Assembly: GCA_027559495.1 (NCBI GenBank) | Contig: JAMXSV010000010.1 | Coordinates: 806,001-870,000 of the forward strand | Source of the DNA: Aurifilum marmelostoma | Lineage: Eukaryota; Ascomycota; Sordariomycetes; Diaporthales; Cryphonectriaceae | Direction: 5' to 3' | DNA: 64,000 nt | Part shown: one piece after another, positions 34,737 through 44,616 of the stretch | How positions within the stretch are numbered: the stretch's first letter is position 1 | Layout: the number at the start of each line of letters is the position of its first letter | Position numbers and translations under genes: made by a program | The notes under the pieces: generated by a model | Seen by the model: only the letters and a program-made list of their open reading frames with translations | Databases searched by the model: none | What the model was told of the DNA's origin: nothing

Positions 34737-36271
34737 CTAGAATCCCTCCACGTGGGTGCCGACCCCCTTCTGCTTCGCAAACTCAATGACCTTCAGGCCC
34801 ACGGTGAGATCCATCAGGCCGAGCCCCACGCTCTTGTAGATGACGTTGCCCCCCTGCAGCCACCTGCACATGTGGTCCTCCCGGTCCTTTTTCTTCTTCT
34901 GCTGGTCTGTCGAGCGGTGGCTCGACTTCCGCCTGTGGAAGAACGGGCGGCTGCTGCTGCTGCGGGACGGCGAGGCTGGGCGGCTGTTGCTGCCGCCAGC
35001 GTCGTCTGTCGAGGAGCTGACGACCGTCGACATGGACGGGCCCGAGCTGAGGTCCAGCTTGTCGGCCTCCGACGGGGGCGCGCTGCTCCCCTCGCTGGAC
35101 ATGAAGCTACCCGCGTCCGAGGACGACTCCTCGTCCATCTTGATCCTGTGCAGCATGACGAGCTCGCCCAGCCTGTGTTGTTGGTGAAGGAAGCGTCAGC
35201 ATCTTGTACCTTGAGAGCCTAGCCTGGAAGGCTGGCTTCTTGTCTTGACTTGACTCACTCGATGAGCTGGGTTGGTTTCAGCCCTCCCTGGATGACCTCT
35301 CCCGACTCCGTCAGCGCACCATCCAGGGTATCAACAATTATCACACCCCCCTCTACGGCATGCTTGTGAAAGTGTCGGTGGCCGTGCTCATGCGCCTTGA
35401 CCGCCTGGTGCACTAGCTCCAGCGGCAGCTCGATCATCTCGGGCTTGTAGCTGCCGATGGCCACGATCAGCCTGCCTTTCCTCCGCCCCTCGCCGCTGGT
35501 CAGGATCGAGTGGTCAAAGAGCGGCGCCCGGCTGGGCGTGCAGCAGAAGATGACGTCGGCCGCCCTGACCTGCTCGCGCAGCAGGCGGGGGTACTCGCCA
35601 TAGCCCGGGGTCAGGATGCCAAACTCGGCGTCGGCCCAGCCCTCACGCTTCTTGACCTCGGCGGGGACGTCGTAGAAGCGCTTGAGGGTCTCCTTGGCGG
35701 CCTCGGAGAAGGACCGGTTGATGAGGTTGACCTGGCGGATGGTGTCGCCGCGGAGCATCAGCGCGAGCCGGATGTGCCAGTAGGCCTGCTCGCCGCTGCC
35801 AAAGCAGGTGATGGTCTGGATCCTGTTGCGCCTGATGACGAGGCACGTCGAGGCCAGGGCGGTGCGGAAGGCCGTGAGCGTGCTGGCGTGCAGGATGCCG
35901 ACCGGCCGGCCCACGGGGGAGAAGAGTGTGATGGCGCCCGTGGGCTTGATCTTGGGCTTGCTGCTCGAGGCTGCCGCCGAAGAGGCCTCCTCTCCCGCCT
36001 TTGGGGGTGGTGTGAGGGTGATGACCTTGACGCCAAGGCCGGCCGGGCTGCTGGAGGGCATGAACAGGGACGCCGCGCCTGTCCTGGACGAAGTGATGGT
36101 CGTACGGTGGGGCTGGTGGATGTCTGCGTCCTCCTCGCCGGGCTGTGACCCGACCGAATAGTCGTGCAGGGCCCCCTTCAGGTCCGTGTAGAAGGTCTCG
36201 AGCTCATCCGCAGTCATGGACTCGAGCAGCCCCTTGATCTGCTCGTCCGTGAGCACTGACAGTGACGACAT
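34737..36271 (-). CDS. Ornithine cyclodeaminase / mu-crystallin family protein
   Basis: Exons 36271-35259 and 35172-34737 give 482 residues. Family blocks: ATG-proximal LTDEQIKGLLE, the HASTLTAFRTALAS stretch, the NAD-binding GSGEQAYWHI with INRS after the second strand, ADVIFCCTPS, VIIVDT, and near the end NVIYKSVGLGLMDL. In the family this fold is an NAD(P)-dependent lyase/dehydrogenase of ornithine, imines or keto-acids; the substrate here is not predictable. Usual length is about 320-350 residues. The extra length is a Ser/Asp-rich, Lys-rich insertion of roughly 80-90 residues just after GELVMLHRIK, where relatives have a short loop, and a variable insert after residue 55. Residue 15-60 spacing is also long. 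Confidence 0.9.
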
Positions 36272-37371
36272 CTTGGAGGGCTTGTTGTATTGCAACAAGT
36301 GGATGGGCAAAAGAAAAGGAAAGAAAGAATCGAGATAGCTGCTGCCTTATACCCTGATTTGACCCAGATCAATTGCCTCCTTCACATTGGGTGGGCCGAC
36401 ATCAGCCTTGGCGCTCCTGACTGCGAATGGGACCAGACAACGCCACCAGGACGTTATATATATTTATATATATAAATAGCTTACCTTTTTTAAATCGAAA
36501 AAGGGAAATAGGGTGACTACTTGCCCTTGAGTTGCGTCTCCCGCCAAAGTCGCTGTTGGTTAGGCGACCAAGTGCCCGAAAATTTTGTGCCGGCAGAGCC
36601 AAGTCGATACAGTGGAGCTTTCCCACACAAGAGCGCTGTACTAGAGGTATAGTACATACTGTAGTAGGCACCGCAGTGCAGGAGGTCACTGAATCATACG
36701 TCATTCAGGTCTCTCTTCCTTCCTCAGATGATCAACGCAGCATACTGGCAAAGAGTCTTGTCAGTCAATGAGCCAAGAACCAGGAGTTATAATAGTTCTA
36801 CCTCACATGGAAGCCTGATGATTTTTTAGAATGCGTCCCAAGTGCAGTGTGTGCAAGTGACGAGGGGAAGATCATATTACTGACTGGGCAAGTTGCGGGG
36901 TCCCCGCGAAGAATGTTCAAGGATGGGGGGGGAGGGGGGTTTCTCATTTACAGCCTAGTGACTACTGACATGACAAAGGGCAAAAGAAATCTGTCGACAA
37001 TCAAAACCACATTTGGCATGCACTGTTTGTCTGTAGAAGTCAATAATATCTCGACGGAAGGACAGGTAATGGACAGGTAATGGACGTGTATCTTTTCTCA
37101 TATTGCTCTATTCTCTAGAGAAATGGGGGAAGGGGGCAAAAAGGGGAAAAAAAAGGAAAAGAAAAGGATAAACAAAAAGCTCGCTGTTGCTCATCAAAAG
37201 ACAAGAAAGCCACACGCATCTGTGGGCCCTCCCTCGCCTAAACCCTCCCGCCATTGAATCAGATTGGCCATGTTTCCCTTCCCGTCCATACACAACCTCT
37301 CCTTACACCCAGAGAGGCAGGATTCCTAGCAGGCCCAGGACCACGCCCAGCAACGATGACCGGCAGACGCC
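36272..37371. other. Intergenic between OCD start and carbonic anhydrase end
   Basis: OCD promoter on the left: an AT-rich TATATATTTATATATAT stretch at about 36454-36475, roughly 190 bases before the start codon. The right side is the 3' flank of the carbonic anhydrase gene. A repeated ATGGACAGGTAATGGACAGG-like direct duplication lies at about 37061-37086. No gene seen. Confidence 0.5.
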
Positions 37372-38321
37372 TCATCGGCCAGTCATCGAGGCACCGCTAT
37401 TCCTGAACACCAGCGTGGCATGCTTGCCCCTGATGATGTCGTTCTGGCCCGGTGCCCTCTGCCCGTTCACCTTGGGCTTGGCGTTGCCGAAGCCCAGGTC
37501 GCGGATCCGCCCAGACGCGATGTCGTAGAAACACCCGTGGACCTCGAGCCCTCGGTCCCGGATCGCCTCCTGCACCGTGAAGTTGGCCAGCAGCACCTTG
37601 ACCCCGGCCTCGACGTTGAGCTCGGCGATGCGGGCCAGCCGCTCCCTGTCGTCCTTGATCTCGGCCAGCTCCTGCGCGTGCGCGAACCGGGCCGCCTTGA
37701 GCGGCGTCAGCCACGTGTCGAGCACCCCGCCCACCCGCGCATCCGACAGCGCCGCCGCCGCCCCGCCGCACGCAGAGTGCCCGCAGAGCACAATGTGTCG
37801 GACCTTGAGGTGCGCCACGGCGTACTCGATCACCGCCGACGTGTTGATGTCGGTGGCCGAGATGATGTTGGCAATGTTGCGGTGCACAAACACGTCGCCG
37901 GGTTGCAGGCCGAGGATCGTCGTCTCGGGGCAGCGGGAGTCGGAGCACCCCAGCCAGACTGTGTGGGCGGTGCGAGATAAAACGTCAGACCACGATGCTT
38001 CGATTTACTCTGAGGGGCCGAAAAAAAAAAAAAAAAAAAAGCGGGCACCTCGGCGGACCCCGCTGCCGCTGAGTGGTTCCTTCCTGCTTGCTGCAGCGAA
38101 ACCCGCCAGGGCGCCCGGAAGGAGGGGAAGAGGGAAAAAGGTGGGCTGATAAGTGTGCACGGCTACTTACGGATCTGCGGTGATTGGCCGCTGGCAAGCT
38201 TCGAGAAGAACTCTGGGTTCTGGTGGGCTTTATAGCCCGCCCAGGCGCCGTTGGAGCTCAGCGCATATTGGTAGCTGTCCTCTGTGGTGGAGACGCCCTC
38301 GGTCAGTAAGGTGTGCGCCAT
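37372..38321 (-). CDS. Beta-class carbonic anhydrase
   Basis: Exons 38321-38171 and 37958-37372 give 245 residues. It interconverts CO2 and bicarbonate, supplying carboxylases and CO2 sensing. The zinc site is complete: C55 in CSDSR with the Asp57/Arg59 dyad, H111 and C114 in GHSACGG. The HRNIAN block and the C-terminal VHGCFYDIASGRI strand also match the plant/fungal beta-type. There is no obvious presequence, so a cytosolic form is likely. The intron (37959-38170, 212 bases) contains an A20 run on the + strand. The first ATG fits, as the exon encodes 50 residues before the rebuilt codon. Confidence 0.95.
38021..38040. repeat. A20 run in carbonic anhydrase intron
   Basis: T20 on the gene strand, forming part of a pyrimidine-rich stretch in the intron. 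Confidence 0.9.
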
Positions 38322-40251
38322 GGCAGCAGATAAGTGTTGTACTTGAAGAAGCAGCTTCGTGGTACACAAGAACGGGGGCGGGATTCTTGCGCGCTGGACA
38401 ACAGAGAGAGGCAAATGACAAAGAGGTTTTGGCTGACCACTTCAACAGTATGATGTATTGTTCTTCCTCTTTTCTCCCCCTCTCTTGAGAGAGAAGAATG
38501 AGAGAGAGGCAGCAGAGGGAGAGAGAGAGAGAGGCCAAGCAAGTGTGGTCTGATACATCACCCGAGGACTCGGCATTGGGGCGGATTTCCGTGCGTGTGC
38601 ATATAAGCTGTGTACTTACGATGGTGTGCCATCTCGAGTCTCGGGCTTGTATCACAGTCGGGCCAAGGGAATTTCTGCTTCAACCGTGCGTATTTTTGTA
38701 TGATCAACAGGCGCGGCGGTCTGGGCGTGATTGGAGGAAGAAAGATCGAGAGGGACAGGAGATTATATGAAAAGGTCTGGTCGTAGAGCGGTTCTGGACA
38801 GAGGTCCCCCCCCTTCTTCCTCACACCTCGTAGCTCAGGGCGACCGAGGTGGACAGCAGGACAGTACAGCTGTTGTGGATCCCGGCCTTGCAAGGTACTG
38901 AATTCCTGCCGATATGCAGCCGTTGCCGAACCCGAGTAGGCGGTGACAATGTTCGGTGAGTTCCCCTGGGCTATATCGAGAGTGTGATAAGCGGAAGCGA
39001 GAGCTGGGTTGGGCCTGGTGTGGTTCCGAGGGATCAGTTATGACTGCTGACTGCGGTGGTAGTGGCACCTTCTTCTGTCGGGTTGATGAAGCATTTAAGT
39101 AAGTGTTCAGGCTGGTTGACCAGGTTAGAACCTTCGCCGTATTATCGAGTGCCGAGAGAAGGCGGAAGGGACAGACGAGCCTGTGCTGACCTCAGAAACA
39201 AGCAGAATCCCGGGCTCTCGGTTCGCGATGATGGTCCCTGACAAGCGCGAGCTGGACGTAGGTTATGGGGTACGGTGGGTTGGGTAAGTGGGCTGAGTAC
39301 CACCTCGTCTGTTGCCCTGCGATGCAGCAGTAGGTTTAGGGGAGCGAAGTGGATGATGATGGGCGGACGGCCGAGTGGGTAGGTGGTGGCTCGTTCATCA
39401 GAAGCATCCACCAGGAAGGAACATCATCTCCCCCAAGATCTAAAGTACTTGGGATGGTCATGAAACCTATTTATAATGGAACAAAAAGAACATGAACAAG
39501 ATCCTCCAGAGTCGAGAAGCCCGCCCCAGGATCAAGATCCAGCACGCGTCTGGGGGGTGAAACCCCTCCAACCCCCGATAAGGATGTTGTCACCGGGGGG
39601 ACACGGTGTGGCACGTATACCGTGGTCCCAAAGATTACAGATAATGAATGCTAAGCAGTTGGGAACCCTAGGGATTACTATGACTTCAAACGCGAGATCG
39701 CCGTTGCCCAGCCCCTGGTACCAGCCGAAGATCCCCCTGCTTGGACCCGGCTCTGTTTTGCATGTCCCTCGATCTCAAGTTTGCTAACTCTGGCAGCTTA
39801 TACTCACAATCTTTCTGAGATCTTGCCTCGGCACGCGAGACCGCGCGAGCAGCATTCCCCATATAAGAGAACCACACCGGCCAGGGTATTTCAGTTGGGC
39901 GCATAGACACTAGACAAGTGCTGCACAACGGTTCTACATTACGCATGCAAAGATTCCCCCCCCTCCCCCCTTTACATCACATCGGATATGGCCTGCGGCG
40001 TTCACGTATGGGCGGAAGGGTGCTTTGTGTCCTTTCATCTCGAGAGTCGTATTCATGAGTGGCTTGGCTACTCGGCGGCAATGTCACACAATACAAATGC
40101 GACCCGAGAGTGTTGTCCAGATCAAGCAATTTCCATTGTGTCATCCATAAACCGTTTTGGTATTTTCCCGTACGCCGTGCCCGTCACTAAAAGAGAAAAC
40201 CCTGGGCCAACCATGCTATCCCATTGAACGAAACCAGACCTCGCAAGATGC
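38322..40251. other. Intergenic, carbonic anhydrase promoter to eL8 end
   Basis: No gene recognised. The left part, about 38400-38550, is a GA-rich promoter-like tract. Beyond 39000 the frames are short and without family resemblance. A C9 run is near 39957. Confidence 0.5.
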
Positions 40252-41455
40252 TTAGACCTTGATGGCAGACTCGATAGCCTTCCTCTTCTTCTCCGTGCGC
40301 TTGTTGGCCTTGTCACCCATAATACCACCACCCCACTGGCGGCGGGAGTTCTCCGTGTTGGCCATGTAGCCGTCCTTGATGGCAGAGACGAGCTTGGACA
40401 GCTCGCTCTTGTCCTCGGAGCGGACCTCGGTGATGGCGAGGACAGCGGCGGTCTGGAAGAGGGTTATCATGTCAGTGTGGTGTTTCAGAGTGGGACCCTC
40501 TGTAGTTTCTGCAGCTTACCTTCTTGTGCACGACAGTGCCCAGACGGGCCTTGCCCTTGATGATGGCGTAAGGGACACCCATCTTGCGGCAGAGGGCGGG
40601 CAGGAAGATGACCAGCTCAATGGGGTCGACATCGTTGGGGATGAGGACCAGGGAGGCCTTCTTGTTCTCGATCAGACCAACGACGTGGTTCAGACCGTAC
40701 TTGGCGGCGTAGGGCTTCTTGGAGACATCCTCCTTCTTCTTGCCCTCCTTGATGGCGGTGGCCTCCTTGAGCAGACGCTCCTTCTTCTCCGTCTTGGTCT
40801 CAGGGCGGTACTTGTTCAGGAGCTTGAAGGCCTGGGCAGCGGTGTTCTTGTCGAGGACCTGCTGGAACTGGGCGATCGCAGGAGGCACCTTGAGGCGCAT
40901 GTTGAGGATCTTCTTTTGGCGCTGGAGGCGAACATACTCGGGCCACTTCACCATGCGGGAGACATTGCGCTTGGGCTGGATGTCCTGGCCGATGCCGAAG
41001 TTGCGGGGGCGCTTCTCGATGAGAGGGTTCTGCCATCACATTGACCTTAGCATTCGACCGAGGGGATGGGTAGACGGGAGTGATGAAGAGGAGGGCATTT
41101 TCAGACGTACCTTGGGGGCCTTCTTGCCAGCCTTGGACTGGGGGAAGGGCGCGGGGGCCGCCTTCTTACCGGACTTGGGAGGCTATCATTGAGGAAGAAA
41201 AGACATCAGCAAATGTTGTTCATTGACTGGTAGTCTTTCTTAAACTCTAGAGAGCCCAGCAGGCAGCATTTCTGCCAGCGCTGCTGAAGCTCAAGCCAGG
41301 TAGATCATCACCCGTGTGCCACAAGGACACAGACGGGCGGAAGAATGCATCTTAGTCGTGAAGACGAGAGCATTGATTTTGTTTAGTAGGCAATGAACAT
41401 CATCGCGCAATACGAGATGCTATCGCAGTAGGCGTTTCAATCAGGTGCTTACCAT
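40252..41455 (-). CDS. RPL8: 60S ribosomal protein eL8 (yeast L8, human L7a)
   Basis: Four exons: 41455-41453, 41182-41111, 41029-40520, 40452-40252; 261 residues. The first exon is only the ATG, and the second starts with PPKSGKKAAP. The protein has the K-rich N-terminus, then NPLIEKRPRNFGIGQD and the L7Ae RNA-binding fold (GLNHVVGLIENKKASLVLIPNDVDPIELV), and ends in KRKAIESAIKV. eL8 is a structural protein of the large ribosomal subunit that binds kink-turn RNA. Intron 1 is 270 bases, long enough to hold a guide RNA (see findings). A divergent NCS6 starts 519 bases away on the other strand. Confidence 0.97.
41206..41311 (-). ncRNA. Possible box C/D snoRNA in eL8 intron 1 (weak)
   Basis: On the gene strand a perfect C box GTGATGA (41311-41305) precedes a D box CTGA (41209-41206) by about 100 bases inside a 270-base intron of a ribosomal protein gene. 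The human counterpart gene hosts snoRNAs U24 and U36. However the terminal stem is poor and I cannot match a guide to rRNA. Presented only as a candidate. Confidence 0.2.
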
Positions 41456-41974
41456 TTTGACGGGTTGTTGGTTGGGCGATTGCTTGTCGTTGACCCTCGA
41501 GAGAAGCAGTTGGCTGGCGAAGGAGGAAAACTTTCAGAAAAACTCGCGGGTCCGCAGTCGAGATTTTGAGAATCCGTGGGCTAGCAAATTTCGCGCTAGT
41601 CGCTTGGTAGCTAGCGCGGGTGGTCCGAGCTCCATTCACGTGATACCCCGAATCAAAGACTAAAGCATACAAATCGCCCCCCCCCCAACTCCGGGCATGT
41701 CAGACTTTCCACTTGGCCCATAATCTTGGATACTGTCTAAAGTGATTGCTTGCTCTTGAAAGCAGACAAACGTCTTCTCTGACCTCGTGCAAGTTGTAGG
41801 GAGTTGGAACCAGGCTCAAAATACCGGGGTCTTCAGTGAGCCGTGCAGCGATTGGCGGGGCCAAGGCAACATTGAAGCGGCACTTGGGCGTCCCTCTCTC
41901 AAGTGCGGGAGGCTTCGACAGATCACCTTTCCCGATCACCACCTTTTCTTGTCAGCTTCTGAGAAACCTGCAGG
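41456..41974. promoter_or_regulatory. Divergent promoter, eL8 / NCS6
   Basis: Two translation genes start from this 519-base region. It holds a perfect 8-base inverted repeat CGCGCTAG...CTAGCGCG at 41592-41618 about 140-165 bases from the eL8 start codon, and a C10 run at 41677-41686. The repeat has the shape of a dimeric factor site, but the factor is unknown. Confidence 0.55.
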
Positions 41975-43183
41975 ATGCCTCCAACACCCTGCATCATTTG
42001 TCAGGCAGAACGTGCCGTCATCAAACGGCCAAAAAACCACCAGAAGCTCTGTAAGACGTGCTTCATTCGGATATTTGAGGAAGAAGTCCATCACACTATC
42101 ATCGCTTCAAACCTGTTTTTTCCCGGAGAAAAGGTCGCCATCGGAGCCTCGGGTGGCAAGGACTCGACGGTCTTGGCGTCCGTCCTGAAGACCTTGAACG
42201 AACGACACAACTATGGCCTGGACCTCATGTTATTGAGTATAGACGAGGGGATCAAGGGCTATCGAGACGATTCGCTGGAGACCGTCAAGCGTAATGCAGC
42301 CCAGTACGACATGCCTCTGAAGATTGTGGGCTATGACGAGCTCTATGGCTGGACGATGGACCAGGTGGTTGACACTATCGGAAAGAAGGGCAACTGTACA
42401 TACTGTGGTGTCTTCCGGCGACAGGCCCTAGACCGCGGGTCCAAGATGCTTGGCATCAAGCATGTTGTCACAGGCCACAACGCGGACGATGTGGCGGAGA
42501 CGGTTCTCATGAATCTGCTGAGAGGAGATCTGCCACGGTTGTCCCGAGCTACCAGTATCATCACTGGCGACTCGAACTCAGACGTCAAGAGGAGCAAGCC
42601 GTTGAAGTACTCATATGAAAAGGAGATCGTCTTGTATGCACATCACAAGAAGCTGGATTATTTCAGCACCGAATGCATATACAGCCCGGAGGCCTTCCGT
42701 GGAAGCGCACGAAGTCTCATTAAGAACCTGGAGAAAGTTCGCCCCAGCGCAATCTTGGATATCGTACGCAGCGGAGAAGATATGGCTAGACTGGTGCCGG
42801 GAAGGCAACCTGACAAGTGTGCATGCAAGGGCAAGCCATCCCCGGTTGACACGGTTCCGGAAGAGGAGCTGGTCGGCGGATGCGGGTCTGCAAATGGTCA
42901 GAGCTCGGGCAATGAGATGGCGGCCATGGAGGCCCAGCTGAGAGGTAACCTCTCTTCCAAAGACCTGGAAATCGATGTCACCGCTGCTGTGCCTCTCAAA
43001 TCACGAAGGAAGGATAGCCAGACCCTGCCGATTCGCAACGGAAAGCCGGGGGGAAAGAAGGTGATCACTAAGCAGGTGATGGGGAAATGCGAAAAATGTG
43101 GCTACATGTCAAGCCAGGCAATGTGCCAGGCATGCATGTTGTTAGAGGGTTTAAACAAAAACAGACCAGAAATACAACTATAG
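41975..43183 (+). CDS. NCS6: tRNA 2-thiolation protein, PP-loop ATPase (Ncs6/Ctu1)
   Basis: A single exon of 402 residues. The N-terminal zinc ligands CIIC and CKTC (C6, C9, C26, C29) are followed by the PP-loop SGGKDS (59-64), GNCTYCGVFRR with catalytic-type cysteines, and GHNADDVAETVLMNLLRGD, and a C-terminal CEKCGYMSSQAMCQAC. With Ncs2 and the Urm1 sulfur relay this enzyme activates uridine 34 by adenylation and installs the 2-thio group of mcm5s2U in cytosolic tRNAs for Lys, Glu and Gln. There is a non-conserved stretch of about 80 residues between the core and the C-terminal zinc site. It ends 200 bases from the NDUFA1 end. Confidence 0.96.
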   Translation: MPPTPCIICQAERAVIKRPKNHQKLCKTCFIRIFEEEVHHTIIASNLFFPGEKVAIGASGGKDSTVLASVLKTLNERHNYGLDLMLLSIDEGIKGYRDDSLETVKRNAAQYDMPLKIVGYDELYGWTMDQVVDTIGKKGNCTYCGVFRRQALDRGSKMLGIKHVVTGHNADDVAETVLMNLLRGDLPRLSRATSIITGDSNSDVKRSKPLKYSYEKEIVLYAHHKKLDYFSTECIYSPEAFRGSARSLIKNLEKVRPSAILDIVRSGEDMARLVPGRQPDKCACKGKPSPVDTVPEEELVGGCGSANGQSSGNEMAAMEAQLRGNLSSKDLEIDVTAAVPLKSRRKDSQTLPIRNGKPGGKKVITKQVMGKCEKCGYMSSQAMCQACMLLEGLNKNRPEIQL

Positions 43184-43383
43184 CCATGTTGCAGTCGGGG
43201 CATCTCTCCACTGTTAATGGTATTTGAATTGCTCGAAAAACAAGTATGAAAGGCTCTTGGGCCCCAAATTCTCTTTCTTCCTGCGGCATCGTAGCTACTC
43301 CCCCTCGAACATTTTGAACTGCGCACAGCACTTGTGTGTCCACCTGAGGTTTGACTTCACCTGGGTCCCGTGTCGCATGACGT

Positions 43384-43923
43384 CTAGCAGACTCGCTTCT
43401 CCACCTGCAGCACAAAGTGTCAGCTCCAGATGATAGCAGAAAAGGAGGTGGTGACCGCATACCCTCCAAGGATTGTTCAATTCGTAGCCTGGCGGCGCTA
43501 TAGGTGTGTCCGATTGTCCTCGTAATTCTCCGGTGAGTCTTCGGTCGCGGTCCATCACTATGGATCAAAACGTCAGCATTAAATCATCAAAAAGCCGAAC
43601 CAAGGCCATAGTGTCCGGTATTGGAGGCGAGAAGTCTTGTAGCATCGTACTTTGCTGTGAAGAAAGTCAGCCAATCGTCAAGTCGTCGAGGCGCAGCACC
43701 TCAGGAGACGATGAGTACGCACTCTGTCCCACTGGTCCAGCGACCGCCTTGCCCTTTTCTTTCCGTTTGCAAAGTATTTGATGTTCGACACTCCGACACC
43801 AGTGGCGCCGAACATCTGTATCTCGTCTTAGCAGGAGTTGGATCGGGGAGGAGAAGGAGTTCGGGCTTCACACACCGCTGTGACGATGACATATGGAAGG
43901 AAGGTTTCAAAGGGGATAGGCAT
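43384..43923 (-). CDS. Complex I subunit NDUFA1 (MWFE, fungal 9.8-kDa subunit)
   Basis: Four small exons, 43923-43876, 43815-43719, 43557-43463 and 43404-43384, give 86 residues. The N-terminus is MPIPFETFLPYVIV followed by MFGATGVGV, a single membrane span; then RRSLDQWDR, MDRDRRLTGELRGQ, PPGYELNNPWRVEKR and the end. These are the known blocks of the small NADH:ubiquinone oxidoreductase subunit in ascomycetes. It is an accessory subunit of complex I in the inner mitochondrial membrane. The donor at 43718 (C|GTACTC) is weak but is the only one that keeps the conserved frame. Tail to tail with NCS6. Confidence 0.93.
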
Positions 43924-44616
43924 GATGTCTCGTTGACAATTGGGTGTCTGACTGATGTCTATTAGCTTGGCAGTCTGATAGGAGCGTTTTCCGGTAGATG
44001 CTTGCCTTGTTGACTGGGTGGGTGGCTTCAATCTCGCGCCTGAATTGTCCCTCGAGGTCGTGATGCGATTCAGGATGAAGTCAGAACCAGTTCGATCTGG
44101 GGCCGGCAACAGTGAACGAGCTGATTATGTAAGCAGCTTGGGGGAGCTCTAACCCTGGCCAATGCGCGATCTCCTGGCCAGGACAGCGCGCCTCCTCCCT
44201 ATGGCGAAACCACCACAATGACCGTCAAAACTTGATGAATACATCGCAGGCGCATCGATCTCACGCGCCGAAACCCTCCAGGATTACCATCCTCGCTGCA
44301 TTTGCTCTGCAAAGGTCCAGCGCCCCTTCCAGGAGCGCGTCTGCCACCGCGCGATTCCCCTGCATCGAGAAGACCCCACCCATGTGCGCAGGAGCGGCCG
44401 CCCGTCGCAAAGCCATCCCACATCACGACAAACGAGCTCTGTTCCAACCTACAAAGGCGCGCATAATAAAAGACAGATTGGAAATGAAGCAGGGCGCGGT
44501 GCCCATGTCTCTCTGTCTCTGAAAACAGAGCGGCGCACGAGGCAGCTGCCATCCACGTTAGCTACAGAAGCCTGGTCTCCACGAAAGGCACGCTGTGACT
44601 CGATCAGCCCGCGGTC
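43924..44616. promoter_or_regulatory. Divergent promoter, NDUFA1 / MYST acetyltransferase
   Basis: 693 bases between two start codons facing away from each other. CG-rich in the middle. No coding signal that resembles a known family. Confidence 0.5.

Noticed and set aside
35510..36148. Long + strand frame opposite the OCD gene
   Set aside because: Antisense shadow of a GC-rich exon.
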